Shown in pieces: positions 1 to 9,058 of a stretch of 64,000 nucleotides of DNA. The DNA is from Streptococcus sp. DD12 (GTDB taxonomy: Bacteria > Bacillota > Bacilli > Lactobacillales > Streptococcaceae): the NCBI RefSeq assembly GCF_001578885.1, contig NZ_KQ969496.1, positions 123,068-187,067 on the forward strand, written 5' to 3'. Each line of letters begins with the position of its first letter. The first letter of the stretch is position 1. Under the pieces are notes generated by a model that did no database searches, was not told where the DNA came from, and was given only the letters and a program-made list of their open reading frames with translations. A program made the position numbers and the translations under genes.

Positions 1-1
1 C

Positions 2-238
2 TTGGCACAGACAGCAGGTGTTTTGGAGTTGTCCAAGCCTGAAAACAAAGGCAAGTTGGTCTTTTACGCAGGCATGGACAAGGTCAAGTTTAAAAAACAA
101 GTGGTACCAGGTGACCAACTGGTCATGACAGCTGAGTTTGTCAAACGCCGTGGTCCCATTGCAGTTGTAGAGGCAAAAGCAGAAGTTGATGGCAAGTTGG
201 CGGCGTCAGGAACGCTGACCTTTGCCCTTGGAAAATAG
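2..238 (+). CDS. fabZ: 3-hydroxyacyl-ACP dehydratase FabZ, C-terminal part (cut by window edge)
   Basis: Only the last 78 residues or so are present; the reading frame is open to the left edge, so the apparent start is an internal codon and the catalytic His lies outside the window. The visible part has the hot-dog fold sequence typical of FabZ, including the AQTAGVL helix and the [14 protein letters not shown] strand-turn that follows it. FabZ dehydrates 3-hydroxyacyl-ACP in type II fatty-acid synthesis in the cytosol. It is followed directly by accC, accD and accA, the usual streptococcal order at the end of the fab cluster, which supports the assignment. Confidence 0.93.
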   Translation: MAQTAGVLELSKPENKGKLVFYAGMDKVKFKKQVVPGDQLVMTAEFVKRRGPIAVVEAKAEVDGKLAASGTLTFALGK

Positions 239-251
239 AAAAAACAAGCTT

Positions 252-1619
252 ATGTTTGATAAAATTTTAATTGCTAACCGTGGTGAAATTGCTGTCAGAA
301 TTATCCGTGCTGCCCGTGAAATGGGTATCGCTACAGTGGCTGTCTATTCTGAAGCGGACAAGCAATCCTTGCATACCCTCTTGGCAGATGAGGCCGTTTG
401 TATTGGTCCAGCTCGCTCAACCGATTCTTACCTCAATATGAAGGCGGTTTTGTCTGCAGCGGTTGTGACCGGCGCTCAAGCGATCCATCCAGGCTTTGGT
501 TTCTTAAGTGAAAACTCTAAGTTTGCCAGCCTATGTGAAGAGCTCAACATCAAATTTATCGGTCCTTCTGGCGACATCATGGACAAGATGGGTGACAAAA
601 TCAACGCCCGCAAGGAAATGATAAAGGCCAAAGTTCCCGTTATCCCAGGTTCTGATGGGGAAATCACTGACCCTGAGCAGGCTTTGGCCTTGGCAGATGA
701 ATTGGGCTATCCGGTCATGCTAAAAGCTTCTGCTGGTGGTGGCGGAAAGGGTATCCGCAAGGTGACTTCTAGTGAAGAACTGGTACCCGCCTTTGAATCT
801 GCTTCCCAAGAAGCCTTGGCTGCCTTTGGGAATGGGGCTATGTACATGGAGAAAGTCATCTACCCAGCTCGCCATATCGAAGTGCAGATTTTAGGAGACC
901 AGCAAGGTCATGTCATTCATCTGGGTGAGCGGGATTGCTCCTTACAGCGAAACAACCAAAAGGTTTTGGAAGAAAGTCCTTCCATTGCTATCGGAGACAC
1001 CTTGCGTCACAAGATGGGACAAGCCGCAGTGCGTGCGGCTCAGGCGGTTGGCTATGAAAATGCAGGAACCATCGAGTTCTTGTTGGACGAGGCGACCGGT
1101 GAGTTTTATTTCATGGAAATGAACACGCGTGTGCAAGTTGAGCACCCTGTGACGGAGTTTGTGACGGGTATGGATATCGTCAAAGAACAAATCCGAATTG
1201 CTTACGGGGAAAACTTGTCCAAGACTCAAGACGATGTTGTTCTGACGGGGCATGCTATCGAGTGTCGGATTAATGCTGAAAACCCTGATTTTAACTTTGC
1301 ACCAAGCCCTGGTAAGATTACAGACCTCTACTTGCCAAGCGGAGGTGTTGGCTTACGTGTGGATTCCGCGGTATACAATGGTTATACCATCCCGCCATAC
1401 TATGACAGCATGATTGCTAAGATTATTGTTCATGGGGAAAACCGTTTTGACGCACTGATGAAAATGCAACGTGCCCTGTATGAGTTGGAAATTGATGGTG
1501 TCAAGACCAATGCAGACTTCCAAATGGATCTTATCTGTGACAAGCGTGTGCTTGCGGGTGATTATGACACAGCCTTTCTGATGGAACAGTTTTTACCTAA
1601 CTACAAAGCGACGAAATAG
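252..1619 (+). CDS. accC: Acetyl-CoA carboxylase, biotin carboxylase subunit
   Basis: 455-residue ATP-grasp enzyme that carboxylates biotin on the BCCP protein, the first half-reaction of malonyl-CoA formation. The N-terminus FDKILIANRGEIAVRI, the glycine-rich ATP loop ASAGGGGKG and the signature EMNTRVQVEHPVTE are all present, and the length is normal. I place the start at the ATG at 252 because the protein then begins like its homologues; an upstream in-frame ATG at 222 would overlap fabZ. No strong Shine-Dalgarno precedes it and fabZ ends 13 bases earlier, so translational coupling is likely. It is the second gene of the visible fabZ-accC-accD-accA operon. Confidence 0.97.
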   Translation: MFDKILIANRGEIAVRIIRAAREMGIATVAVYSEADKQSLHTLLADEAVCIGPARSTDSYLNMKAVLSAAVVTGAQAIHPGFGFLSENSKFASLCEELNIKFIGPSGDIMDKMGDKINARKEMIKAKVPVIPGSDGEITDPEQALALADELGYPVMLKASAGGGGKGIRKVTSSEELVPAFESASQEALAAFGNGAMYMEKVIYPARHIEVQILGDQQGHVIHLGERDCSLQRNNQKVLEESPSIAIGDTLRHKMGQAAVRAAQAVGYENAGTIEFLLDEATGEFYFMEMNTRVQVEHPVTEFVTGMDIVKEQIRIAYGENLSKTQDDVVLTGHAIECRINAENPDFNFAPSPGKITDLYLPSGGVGLRVDSAVYNGYTIPPYYDSMIAKIIVHGENRFDALMKMQRALYELEIDGVKTNADFQMDLICDKRVLAGDYDTAFLMEQFLPNYKATK

Positions 1620-1628
1620 GAGTAACCA

Positions 1629-2492
1629 ATGGCTTTATTTGGGCGAAAAGATAAATATATCCGCATCAACCCGAATCGGTCCTTGCGGTCTGATCGAAAA
1701 CCAGAAGCCCCTAATGTGCCGGATGAATTGTTTGCCAAATGTCCTGCTTGCAAGCATATGATTTACGTCAATGACTTGGGGACGCAAAAGATTTGTCCGG
1801 AGTGTGGCTATAGTTTTCGGATTACTGCCAAGGAACGTCTCAGCTTAATCGCTGATGAGGGCTCTTTTGAGGAATTGTTTACGGGGATTGAAACCAAAGA
1901 TCCCTTGAACTTCCCTGGTTATGCTGAAAAGATTCAAGCCGCCAAGGAAAAGACAGGATTGGACGAAGCTGTCTTGACAGGAAAAGCGACCATCAAAGGG
2001 CAGACCGTTGCTTTAGGCATCATGGATTCGCACTTCATTATGGCTTCAATGGGGACTGTTGTGGGGGAAAAGATTACCCGACTTTTCGAGCTGGCTACCA
2101 AAGAAAAATTGCCAGTGGTCCTCTTTACAGCCTCTGGTGGAGCCAGAATGCAGGAAGGTATTATGAGCTTAATGCAGATGGCTAAGATTTCCGCAGCTGT
2201 TAAACGTCATTCCAATGCTGGTCTGTTTTACCTGACGGTTCTTACCGACCCTACGACTGGTGGGGTAACAGCGAGTTTCGCTATGGAAGGTGATATCATC
2301 ATCGCTGAGCCTCAGGCCCTGATTGGTTTTGCGGGACGGCGTGTTATCGAAACAACCGTGCGGGAAGTGTTACCAGAAGGTTTCCAAAAAGCGGAATTTC
2401 TCTTGGAACATGGTTTTGTGGATGCGATTGTGCCACGTGGTGACCTACGTGACAAGATTGCCTTACTCGTCTCATTTCATGGAGGTGCCTAA
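1629..2492 (+). CDS. accD: Acetyl-CoA carboxylase, carboxyltransferase subunit beta
   Basis: 287-residue beta subunit of the carboxyltransferase that moves the carboxyl group from biotin to acetyl-CoA, working as an alpha2-beta2 complex with AccA. The N-terminal zinc ribbon is visible as CPAC...CPEC (about residues 38-61). The crotonase-like core follows, with the oxyanion segments [12 protein letters not shown] and [12 protein letters not shown]. It starts 9 bases after accC with an AGGAG just before the ATG, and its stop overlaps the accA start (TAATG). Length and domain order are normal. Confidence 0.97.
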   Translation: MALFGRKDKYIRINPNRSLRSDRKPEAPNVPDELFAKCPACKHMIYVNDLGTQKICPECGYSFRITAKERLSLIADEGSFEELFTGIETKDPLNFPGYAEKIQAAKEKTGLDEAVLTGKATIKGQTVALGIMDSHFIMASMGTVVGEKITRLFELATKEKLPVVLFTASGGARMQEGIMSLMQMAKISAAVKRHSNAGLFYLTVLTDPTTGGVTASFAMEGDIIIAEPQALIGFAGRRVIETTVREVLPEGFQKAEFLLEHGFVDAIVPRGDLRDKIALLVSFHGGA

Positions 2493-3262
2493 TGTCTGAT
2501 GTGAAAATGGTCATGAAAGAAGCGCGTGAGCAGGGGCGTTTGACCGCCTTAGATTACGCAGAAACGCTTTTTGATGACTTCATGGAATTGCATGGGGACC
2601 GTCATTTCGGAGATGATGGGGCTATTGTTGGTGGGATTGGTTTTCTAGCTGGTCAAGCGGTTACGGTGATTGGGATTCAAAAAGGGAAAAACCTTCAAGA
2701 TAACCTCAACCGTAACTTTGGACAGCCTAATCCAGAAGGTTACCGCAAGGCCTTGCGCTTGATGAAACAAGCTGAAAAGTTTGGTCGCCCAGTGGTTACT
2801 TTTATCAATACAGCGGGTGCCTACCCAGGTATTGGTGCCGAAGAACGGGGTCAAGGCGAAGCGATTGCTCGCAACCTCTATGAAATGAGTGACCTCAAGG
2901 TGCCAATTATTGCCATTATCATTGGTGAAGGAGGCTCGGGAGGAGCCCTTGCTCTTGGTGTCGCTGACCAGGTCTGGATGCTTGAAAACACCATGTATGC
3001 GATTTTGAGTCCAGAAGGCTTCGCTTCCATCTTATGGAAGGATGGTAGCCGGGCTGCCGAAGCTGCCGAACTCATGAAAATCACAGCTGGTGAACTCTTG
3101 CAGATGGACGTGGTTGACAAGGTCATTCCAGAGCGCGGTTTCTTTGCTAGCGAACTGATGGCTAAACTTAAAGAAGAGTTGACCCAGACTTTGGCTCAGC
3201 TTCAAGCACAACCCATCCAAGACTTGGTGGACAAGCGGTATGACCGCTTTCGGAAATTTTAA
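2492..3262 (+). CDS. accA: Acetyl-CoA carboxylase, carboxyltransferase subunit alpha
   Basis: 256-residue alpha subunit of acetyl-CoA carboxyltransferase, partner of AccD. Recognised by [21 protein letters not shown] near the N-terminus and by the glycine-rich [16 protein letters not shown] segment that binds carboxybiotin. It lacks the longer N-terminal extension of the enterobacterial protein, as is usual in streptococci. The start overlaps the accD stop by one base, giving coupled 1:1 expression. A Rho-independent terminator follows directly, so this is the last gene of the fatty-acid operon. Confidence 0.97.
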   Translation: MSDVKMVMKEAREQGRLTALDYAETLFDDFMELHGDRHFGDDGAIVGGIGFLAGQAVTVIGIQKGKNLQDNLNRNFGQPNPEGYRKALRLMKQAEKFGRPVVTFINTAGAYPGIGAEERGQGEAIARNLYEMSDLKVPIIAIIIGEGGSGGALALGVADQVWMLENTMYAILSPEGFASILWKDGSRAAEAAELMKITAGELLQMDVVDKVIPERGFFASELMAKLKEELTQTLAQLQAQPIQDLVDKRYDRFRKF

Positions 3263-3269
3263 GGGAAAG

Positions 3270-3297
3270 CTCAAGACAGGATTGTCTTGGGTTTTTT
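3270..3297 (+). terminator. Terminator of the fab/acc operon
   Basis: Nine-base-pair hairpin CTCAAGACA/TGTCTTGGG (one G-U pair) with a four-base loop, followed by six T. It sits 7 bases after the accA stop. Confidence 0.85.
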
Positions 3298-3388
3298 GTA
3301 TTTTACGGGACACGGCGATTGTCTTTAACGCTAACCATGCCAAAAAAGCTGTCAGCTTAGCTTAACTTGGAGGAGATGGCATTTTTTT

Positions 3389-3437
3389 CTAATCTCTACA
3401 AAGAGATTAGAAAACTCTTCTTTTCCTATGGTATAAT
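3389..3437 (+). promoter_or_regulatory. Promoter of the SNF2 gene with a perfect palindrome in the -35 region
   Basis: A TATAAT -10 box lies at 3432-3437, 29 bases before the SNF2 start. The -35 position has no good consensus. It lies directly beside a perfect 9-bp inverted repeat, CTAATCTCT/AGAGATTAG with loop ACAA, at 3389-3410. The repeat is not followed by a T run in either direction, so it looks like an operator rather than a terminator. The regulator is unknown. Confidence 0.55.
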
Positions 3438-3466
3438 GAAATGATAAGAAAAAAGGATGTGGTTGG

Positions 3467-6400
3467 ATGAGTTTGTTGATGCCAGGTCGCGTACGCAATG
3501 AAGGAATTGCCCTGTATGAGGCCAATCAAGTTGCCGATGTCATGGAAACGTCTCAGGGCTATGAAGCACAGGTTGAGGGCCAGGTTGTGCATTATGCCTT
3601 AAACGACCAGCTGACGGCTTGTACCTGTGAGCTATTTGCCCAAAAAGGCTATTGTCCCCATATCGCTGCCTTGGAGTATTACTTTAAGCAGGACGATGAA
3701 GGCAAACACCTCCTTGAAGAAGAAAAAATCCAGCAAGAAGAGGCGGCCAGTCTGCATCCCCGCTTAGCGTTTGGCACGGTTTTTTTAAACCAGGTTCTGT
3801 CTGATGCGACGGACCGGTCCTACCAGCTATCTGTTCAGGGGGAATATTCCAGCTATGAGGAAACCATTCTCTGGAGTCTCTATCTGACACGCCTACCCAA
3901 TGCGCGACCCTATGTGGTTAGAGACGTCTACAGTTTTTTACAGACGGTAGCTGCCCGAGACTCCTATCAAATCGGCAAACGCTACTATGAGCCCTTGCGC
4001 TTGGAACTTTTTGACCGAACCAGTCAGGATGTGCTGGCCTTCCTCAGTCGTCTTTTCCTGGTCGACGGCACAGACCGTCACCAGCAACCTTTTTTGCACA
4101 ATATGGGCCGTCGGTTTTCCTTGCCTGTAACGGCTTTTGAAGAAGGATTAACCCTTTTTGAACAATTGCACGGCTTTGTCATGCACCTACCAGAAAAAGA
4201 AACGAGGGCAATAGTCATCCCTCTGACAGCTGAGTCAGGTCTCTTTTCCTTTGCCGTTCAAGTGCAAGATCAGTCGATCCTGATGACCATGCAGGAAGAG
4301 AAGGCTCTGGTCTTGTATGGCGGAGCCTATCTTTTCTACAAAGGAAACTTTTATCAGGTGACACAAGAGCAAGCCCAACTCATCAGGCAGTTGCGTACCC
4401 TCTCTTTGGATGAGGCAGATAGGCGTAGCTTGTACGTCTCACTGGACGAACAAACGCGCTTGGCCCAACTCTTGGTCGACCTACGCACCATCGGAAAAGT
4501 CGAAGCCCCAGATAGCTTTAGTAGTCGCGACTTTAAGGTGACTTTTGCCTTTGATTGGCAGGCCAATGATCGCCTGACCTTAGCTGTTTTATATGATTAT
4601 GACGGCTATATGGTTAGAGATGCCTACACCTATGCTAACCTGCCATTTGCAAGCCATCTCCACCATGAACAATCCATCAATCGCCTCTTAAAACGGCATG
4701 GCTTTAGCCAACGCTTTGCCCAAGATAAGCCCCTGGCTTCCCCTGAAGCTCTCTACCAGTTTTTCAGTCAAGAAGTGCCTGATTTTGAGCGCTATGGTGA
4801 GGTGACCTTATCGGAAAATCTGATCAATCAACGAGATATCACTCAGTTGCAGCTGGATGTGTCAACCCAAGCCAATCTTTTAGACATTAGCTTTGACTTT
4901 TCAGGTGTCGCAGAGGCAGATGTTGACTTGGCCATGGAAGCTCTCCTCAATCAGGAAGATTACTATCTGGGCAACAATGGCCGTTTGGTTGTCTTTGATG
5001 AGGAGACCAAAGCTCTTAGCAAAAGTTTACAAGTTTTACGCCAAGGGAGTCAGGTGAAGGACGGTCATATGGCGGTAAACGCCCTGGCTGCTGTCCAGCT
5101 GGCCGATCAGTTAGAAGCCAGTGATGCGGTTCGTTTTTCAGTAGATTTTGAACGTTTGGCGCATGATTTACGGCACCCAGAAGATTTCCCTCTCCCTGAC
5201 TTGACCGTTCAAGCGACGCTCAGAGATTACCAAAAAGATGGGGTCAGGTGGTTAGCGATGCTGGAAAGCCATGGATTCGGTGGTATTTTAGCCGATGATA
5301 TGGGATTGGGCAAGACGCTACAGACCATTAGCTTTCTGACCAGTCAGATAAAAACTGGCGAAAGGGCTTTGATATTGGCGCCTTCTAGCTTGGTTTATAA
5401 TTGGCGAGATGAATTTGCTAAGTTTTCGCCCCAAACCAGCGTTGCCGTGGCCTACGGTCCTAAAAAAGAACGCTTGGCGGTGTTAAAGAGTTCCGCGACA
5501 GTTGTCATCACCAGTTATGCTTCCTTTCGTCAGGATGCTGAGGACTACCAGAATGAGCACTTTACTTACCTGATTTTAGATGAAGCTCAGGCTTTGAAAA
5601 ATGCCCAGACTAAGACAGCCCATCTGCTGAGAGATTTTGCCAGCGACCATTGTTTTGCCTTATCTGGAACGCCCATTGAAAACCATCTGTCGGAGATTTG
5701 GTCTATTTTCCAAATCGTCCTTCCAGGATTGTTACCTTCTAAAAAAGCTTTTAATAATTTGACAGCAGAGGAGGTAGGTCGCATGATTGGTCCTTTCGTC
5801 CTGAGACGGCGCAAGGAGGAAGTCCTTCCAGAACTCCCAGATTTGACGGAAATGGTTTACACCAATGAGCTGACTGAGGAGCAAAAAACGCTTTATCTGG
5901 CCCAATTGCGCCAAATCCAAGACCGCATTCGCCAGCTCAATGATGCAGACATGAGCCAACAGCGGATTGAAATCCTGTCAGGCATTACCCGCCTGCGCCA
6001 AATCTGTGATACCCCTGCTCTCTTCACTGATTTTAAGGGGGCAAGTGGCAAACTCGAAAGTCTAGATACCTTGTTGGAACAGCTCAAGGAAAATGGCCAC
6101 CGTGTCCTGCTTTTTTCTCAGTTTAAAGGCATGCTCGAAGCAGTCGGTGAACTCATGGCTAAAAAAGGCATCACGTCCTATCAGTTGACAGGGTCAACCC
6201 CAGCCCATGAACGCCAGGCCATGACCAAGGCTTATAATATGGGCAGTCGGGATAACTTCTTGATATCTCTGAAAGCTGGAGGGGTCGGGCTCAATTTGAC
6301 CGGTGCAGATACGGTGATTTTGATCGACCTCTGGTGGAATCCAGCAGTAGAAATGCAGGCCATCAGCCGTGCCCATCGTTTGGGGCAAAAACAAAAGGTG

Positions 6401-6556
6401 GATGTTTATCGTTTGATTACCCGTGGGACAATCGAAGAGCGCATCCTTGAACTTCAAGAAGGCAAGCGTGAACTGGCCTCTCTAGTGTTAGACACGAATA
6501 ACCAGCGTGGTGGATTGACCAACGAGGACATTCGTCATATTCTGGGTCTAGATTAG
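3467..6556 (+). CDS. SWIM zinc-finger / SNF2-family DEAD-box ATPase
   Basis: 1029-residue protein of the bacterial SNF2 family. The N-terminal region has a SWIM-type zinc motif CTCELF...YCPHI (about residues 45-63), followed by a long region of unknown fold. The C-terminal half carries the helicase motor: Walker A DDMGLGKT, motif II DEAQ, the LSGTPIENHLSE segment and a C-terminal helicase lobe with RAHRLGQKQKVDVYRLI. Such proteins couple ATP hydrolysis to movement on double-stranded DNA and can remodel RNA polymerase or nucleoprotein, but the streptococcal member has no settled role. It starts after an AAGGATG ribosome site. It is monocistronic as judged from its own promoter and the separate promoter of the next gene. 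Confidence 0.9.
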   Translation: MSLLMPGRVRNEGIALYEANQVADVMETSQGYEAQVEGQVVHYALNDQLTACTCELFAQKGYCPHIAALEYYFKQDDEGKHLLEEEKIQQEEAASLHPRLAFGTVFLNQVLSDATDRSYQLSVQGEYSSYEETILWSLYLTRLPNARPYVVRDVYSFLQTVAARDSYQIGKRYYEPLRLELFDRTSQDVLAFLSRLFLVDGTDRHQQPFLHNMGRRFSLPVTAFEEGLTLFEQLHGFVMHLPEKETRAIVIPLTAESGLFSFAVQVQDQSILMTMQEEKALVLYGGAYLFYKGNFYQVTQEQAQLIRQLRTLSLDEADRRSLYVSLDEQTRLAQLLVDLRTIGKVEAPDSFSSRDFKVTFAFDWQANDRLTLAVLYDYDGYMVRDAYTYANLPFASHLHHEQSINRLLKRHGFSQRFAQDKPLASPEALYQFFSQEVPDFERYGEVTLSENLINQRDITQLQLDVSTQANLLDISFDFSGVAEADVDLAMEALLNQEDYYLGNNGRLVVFDEETKALSKSLQVLRQGSQVKDGHMAVNALAAVQLADQLEASDAVRFSVDFERLAHDLRHPEDFPLPDLTVQATLRDYQKDGVRWLAMLESHGFGGILADDMGLGKTLQTISFLTSQIKTGERALILAPSSLVYNWRDEFAKFSPQTSVAVAYGPKKERLAVLKSSATVVITSYASFRQDAEDYQNEHFTYLILDEAQALKNAQTKTAHLLRDFASDHCFALSGTPIENHLSEIWSIFQIVLPGLLPSKKAFNNLTAEEVGRMIGPFVLRRRKEEVLPELPDLTEMVYTNELTEEQKTLYLAQLRQIQDRIRQLNDADMSQQRIEILSGITRLRQICDTPALFTDFKGASGKLESLDTLLEQLKENGHRVLLFSQFKGMLEAVGELMAKKGITSYQLTGSTPAHERQAMTKAYNMGSRDNFLISLKAGGVGLNLTGADTVILIDLWWNPAVEMQAISRAHRLGQKQKVDVYRLITRGTIEERILELQEGKRELASLVLDTNNQRGGLTNEDIRHILGLD

Positions 6557-6562
6557 AATTTT

Positions 6563-6591
6563 TTGAAAAGTTACTGTATTTAGTTTATAAT
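6563..6591 (+). promoter_or_regulatory. Promoter of the unknown gene-murC-GNAT-mltG operon
   Basis: TTGAAA (6563-6568), 17-base spacer and a perfect TATAAT (6586-6591). It lies 28 bases before the first start codon and immediately after the SNF2 stop. Confidence 0.8.
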
Positions 6592-6619
6592 AAAGAAGTT
6601 TAGTGAAAGGACAAGGACG

Positions 6620-7201
6620 ATGGTAAGAGAGAGAAGTTTTCCTGTTGTAGCAGACGACCAACCCATCAGTCAAGAAGGCAAGGTGATGGCCCTTTATGAC
6701 AACGAAGATTTGATTACCAACATCACCGACGACTATGTGGATAAGGATTATGGCGATGTGCCTAAGGCAGCGCGTGTTAGTACCACCACTAAAAAATCTT
6801 GGACCATGGGGACACAAACCCCGACACAAGTCGCCCGTCGTCAAGCCAAAGCAGACGTCAAGGCCAAACGGCAGCGCTACCTAGCGCCAGAAAGTTTGAC
6901 AGGACGGCCAGCCTATGTTCCCAAACAACAAGCAGCCATAGCCAGCGTGGTGGATTTTGATGCCAGTCCTCAGCGGACATCGCGACTGGCTCGCGTAGCG
7001 GATCATCTGCGGCAAGATGACTATATTTTGGCTGAGATTCCTAAGCATTATAAAAAGCCAAAAAATCGCTCGGCTAAAAAACGAAAAAATTCCTATGATT
7101 TTTTGAAAAAATCACAGATTTATAGCAACTTCCAAGAACATCGGCACAGCTCAGATGTTCAAGAATTGAATTTAGCACAGTTAGAAGAAAAGGAAAACTG
7201 A
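6620..7201 (+). CDS. Conserved streptococcal protein of unknown function upstream of murC
   Basis: 193 residues, strongly basic in its second half (runs such as [17 protein letters not shown]) and without membrane segments or a signal peptide. I do not recognise a domain. Low-complexity, charged composition suggests a largely unstructured or nucleic-acid/envelope-associated protein; that is inference. It is the first gene of a unit with murC (starts 2 bases after this stop), a GNAT protein and mltG, so it is co-expressed with peptidoglycan genes. A possible start is the ATG at 6620, preceded by AAAGGACAAGG. Confidence 0.75.
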   Translation: MVRERSFPVVADDQPISQEGKVMALYDNEDLITNITDDYVDKDYGDVPKAARVSTTTKKSWTMGTQTPTQVARRQAKADVKAKRQRYLAPESLTGRPAYVPKQQAAIASVVDFDASPQRTSRLARVADHLRQDDYILAEIPKHYKKPKNRSAKKRKNSYDFLKKSQIYSNFQEHRHSSDVQELNLAQLEEKEN

Positions 7202-7202
7202 T

Positions 7203-8531
7203 ATGACAACTTATCATTTTATTGGTATCAAGGGTTCTGGTATGAGTGCCCTAGCCTTGATGCTCCATCAAATGGGCCATCGGGTCCAAGGTTCAGACGT
7301 TGAAAAGTATTACTTCACCCAACGTGATCTTGAGCAGGCAGGTATTACCATCCTCCCTTTCAGTGCTGACAATATCACGAGCGATATGGAGATTATTGCT
7401 GGTAACGCTTTTCGTGACGATAACAATGTCGAAGTGGCTTTCTGTGATGAAAACCGCATTCCCTTTAAACGTTACCATGAGTTTCTAGGGGAATTCATGA
7501 GCCAGTTTGTTAGTTTCGGGGTTGCTGGCGCTCATGGAAAGACCTCAACAACAGGTCTTCTTGCCCACGTGATGCGTCACATTACCGATACCAGTTACCT
7601 GATTGGTGATGGGACTGGGCGTGGCCTCAAAGACAGCCATTACTTTGTCTTTGAAGCGGATGAGTACGAACGGCATTTCATGCCTTACCACCCAGAGTAT
7701 TCGATTATTACGAATATTGACTTTGACCATCCGGATTACTTTACTAGTATTGACGATGTTTTCAACGCTTTTAACGACTACGCAAAACAAGTCAAAAAAG
7801 GTCTCTTTGTCTATGGTGAGGACCCTTACCTGCGTCGTTTAGAAAGTGATGCGACCATTTATTATTATGGTTTTCAAGATGGGGATGATTTTGTGGCCTA
7901 CGATATCGTTCGGACGACATCTGGTTCGGACTTCAAGGTGCGTCACAAGGACCAAGATTTGGGGCAATTTCATGTGCCAGCCTTTGGACGTCACAACATT
8001 TTAAATGCGACGGCTGTGATTGCCAATCTCTATATTGCAGGCTTTGACATGGACTTGGTGCGTGAGCACCTGGCTAGTTTTGCTGGGGTCAAACGTCGCT
8101 TTACGGAAAAAGTGGTAAATGATACCATTATTATTGATGACTTTGCGCATCACCCAACAGAAATCATAGCCACTTTGGATGCGGCACGTCAAAAATACCC
8201 AAGCAAGGAAATTGTGGCCGTCTTCCAACCTCATACCTTTACTCGGACCATTGCCCTCTTGGATGAATTTGCGGAGGCCTTGAATCAGGCGGATGCCGTT
8301 TATCTGGCTCAGATTTACGGATCAGCGCGTGAAGTTGACCACGGCGATGTCAAGGTTGAAGATTTGGCCAAAAAGGTGGTTAAACCAGCCAAAGTCGTCA
8401 CCGTTGACAATGTGTCACCTTTGCTCGATCATGAGGATGCGGTTTATGTCTTTATGGGTGCCGGCGATATCCAGTTGTATGAGCGTTCTTTTGAGGAACT
8501 CTTGTCAAATATCGTTCGTAAGGGCCTTTAA
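7203..8531 (+). CDS. murC: UDP-N-acetylmuramate--L-alanine ligase
   Basis: 442-residue Mur ligase that adds L-Ala to UDP-MurNAc, the first amino acid of the peptidoglycan stem. It shows the N-terminal [15 protein letters not shown] nucleotide fold, the ATP loop GAHGKTSTT (about residues 109-117), the central domain motif [10 protein letters not shown] and the C-terminal domain with HHPTEI and FQPHTFTR. Length is standard. It overlaps nothing but sits 2 bases after the unknown upstream gene and 2 bases before the GNAT gene, so the three are transcribed together. Cytosolic. Confidence 0.97.
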   Translation: MTTYHFIGIKGSGMSALALMLHQMGHRVQGSDVEKYYFTQRDLEQAGITILPFSADNITSDMEIIAGNAFRDDNNVEVAFCDENRIPFKRYHEFLGEFMSQFVSFGVAGAHGKTSTTGLLAHVMRHITDTSYLIGDGTGRGLKDSHYFVFEADEYERHFMPYHPEYSIITNIDFDHPDYFTSIDDVFNAFNDYAKQVKKGLFVYGEDPYLRRLESDATIYYYGFQDGDDFVAYDIVRTTSGSDFKVRHKDQDLGQFHVPAFGRHNILNATAVIANLYIAGFDMDLVREHLASFAGVKRRFTEKVVNDTIIIDDFAHHPTEIIATLDAARQKYPSKEIVAVFQPHTFTRTIALLDEFAEALNQADAVYLAQIYGSAREVDHGDVKVEDLAKKVVKPAKVVTVDNVSPLLDHEDAVYVFMGAGDIQLYERSFEELLSNIVRKGL

Positions 8532-8533
8532 GG

Positions 8534-9019
8534 ATGAAGATACGTCGTGTGACTATGGCAGACCTTGCAGCCATCATGCTAATTGAGCGGGAAAATTTTT
8601 CGCCTAAAGAAGCTGCTAGCCCACAGGCCATGCGACGCCGCCTTGACTTGAGTCCAGAGACCCAGCTGGTGATAGAAGAAGAGACCAGCCAGACTCTTCT
8701 GGGCTATGTGTCAAGCTTACCGTGTCCAACAGACCGCCTGACGGATGATTTGTTTGATGCGACAAGCATTGTCCCTGAGGCGCCTTATTTGGCTGTTTTG
8801 AGCCTGTCTATCTTGTCGGACTGTCAAGGCCAAGGCTTGGGGAGCCTCCTTTTGGCTGCCTTAAAAGAAGTGGCCCTTGAACAAGGAAGACGAGGCATTA
8901 CCCTGACCTGTCACGAGACTTTGGTTACTTACTATGAGGCCAATGGTTTTGTGGACTCTGGCTACTCTCAGTCCAACCATGGCGGTAGCAGCTGGATTGA
9001 CATGCTATGGCAAGCCTAA
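8534..9019 (+). CDS. GNAT-family N-acetyltransferase
   Basis: 161-residue single-domain acetyltransferase. The acetyl-CoA binding signature is visible as LSDCQGQGLGSLLLAALK (Q/R-x-x-G-x-G/A type), with ITLTCHETLVTYYEANGF as the C-terminal beta-alpha unit. The substrate is unknown. It begins 2 bases after the murC stop and lies between murC and mltG, so a wall-precursor or small-molecule substrate is possible, but nothing in the sequence proves it. Confidence 0.85.
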   Translation: MKIRRVTMADLAAIMLIERENFSPKEAASPQAMRRRLDLSPETQLVIEEETSQTLLGYVSSLPCPTDRLTDDLFDATSIVPEAPYLAVLSLSILSDCQGQGLGSLLLAALKEVALEQGRRGITLTCHETLVTYYEANGFVDSGYSQSNHGGSSWIDMLWQA

Positions 9020-9058
9020 ACCTATCTATTTAATCCCCTAGGAAAAGAGGAAACCTTT

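Noticed and set aside
3330..3388. Possible second terminator (ATGCCA ... TGGCAT followed by T7) before the SNF2 promoter
   Set aside because: The loop is very long and the stem only six bp; the hairpin at 3270 already ends the operon.
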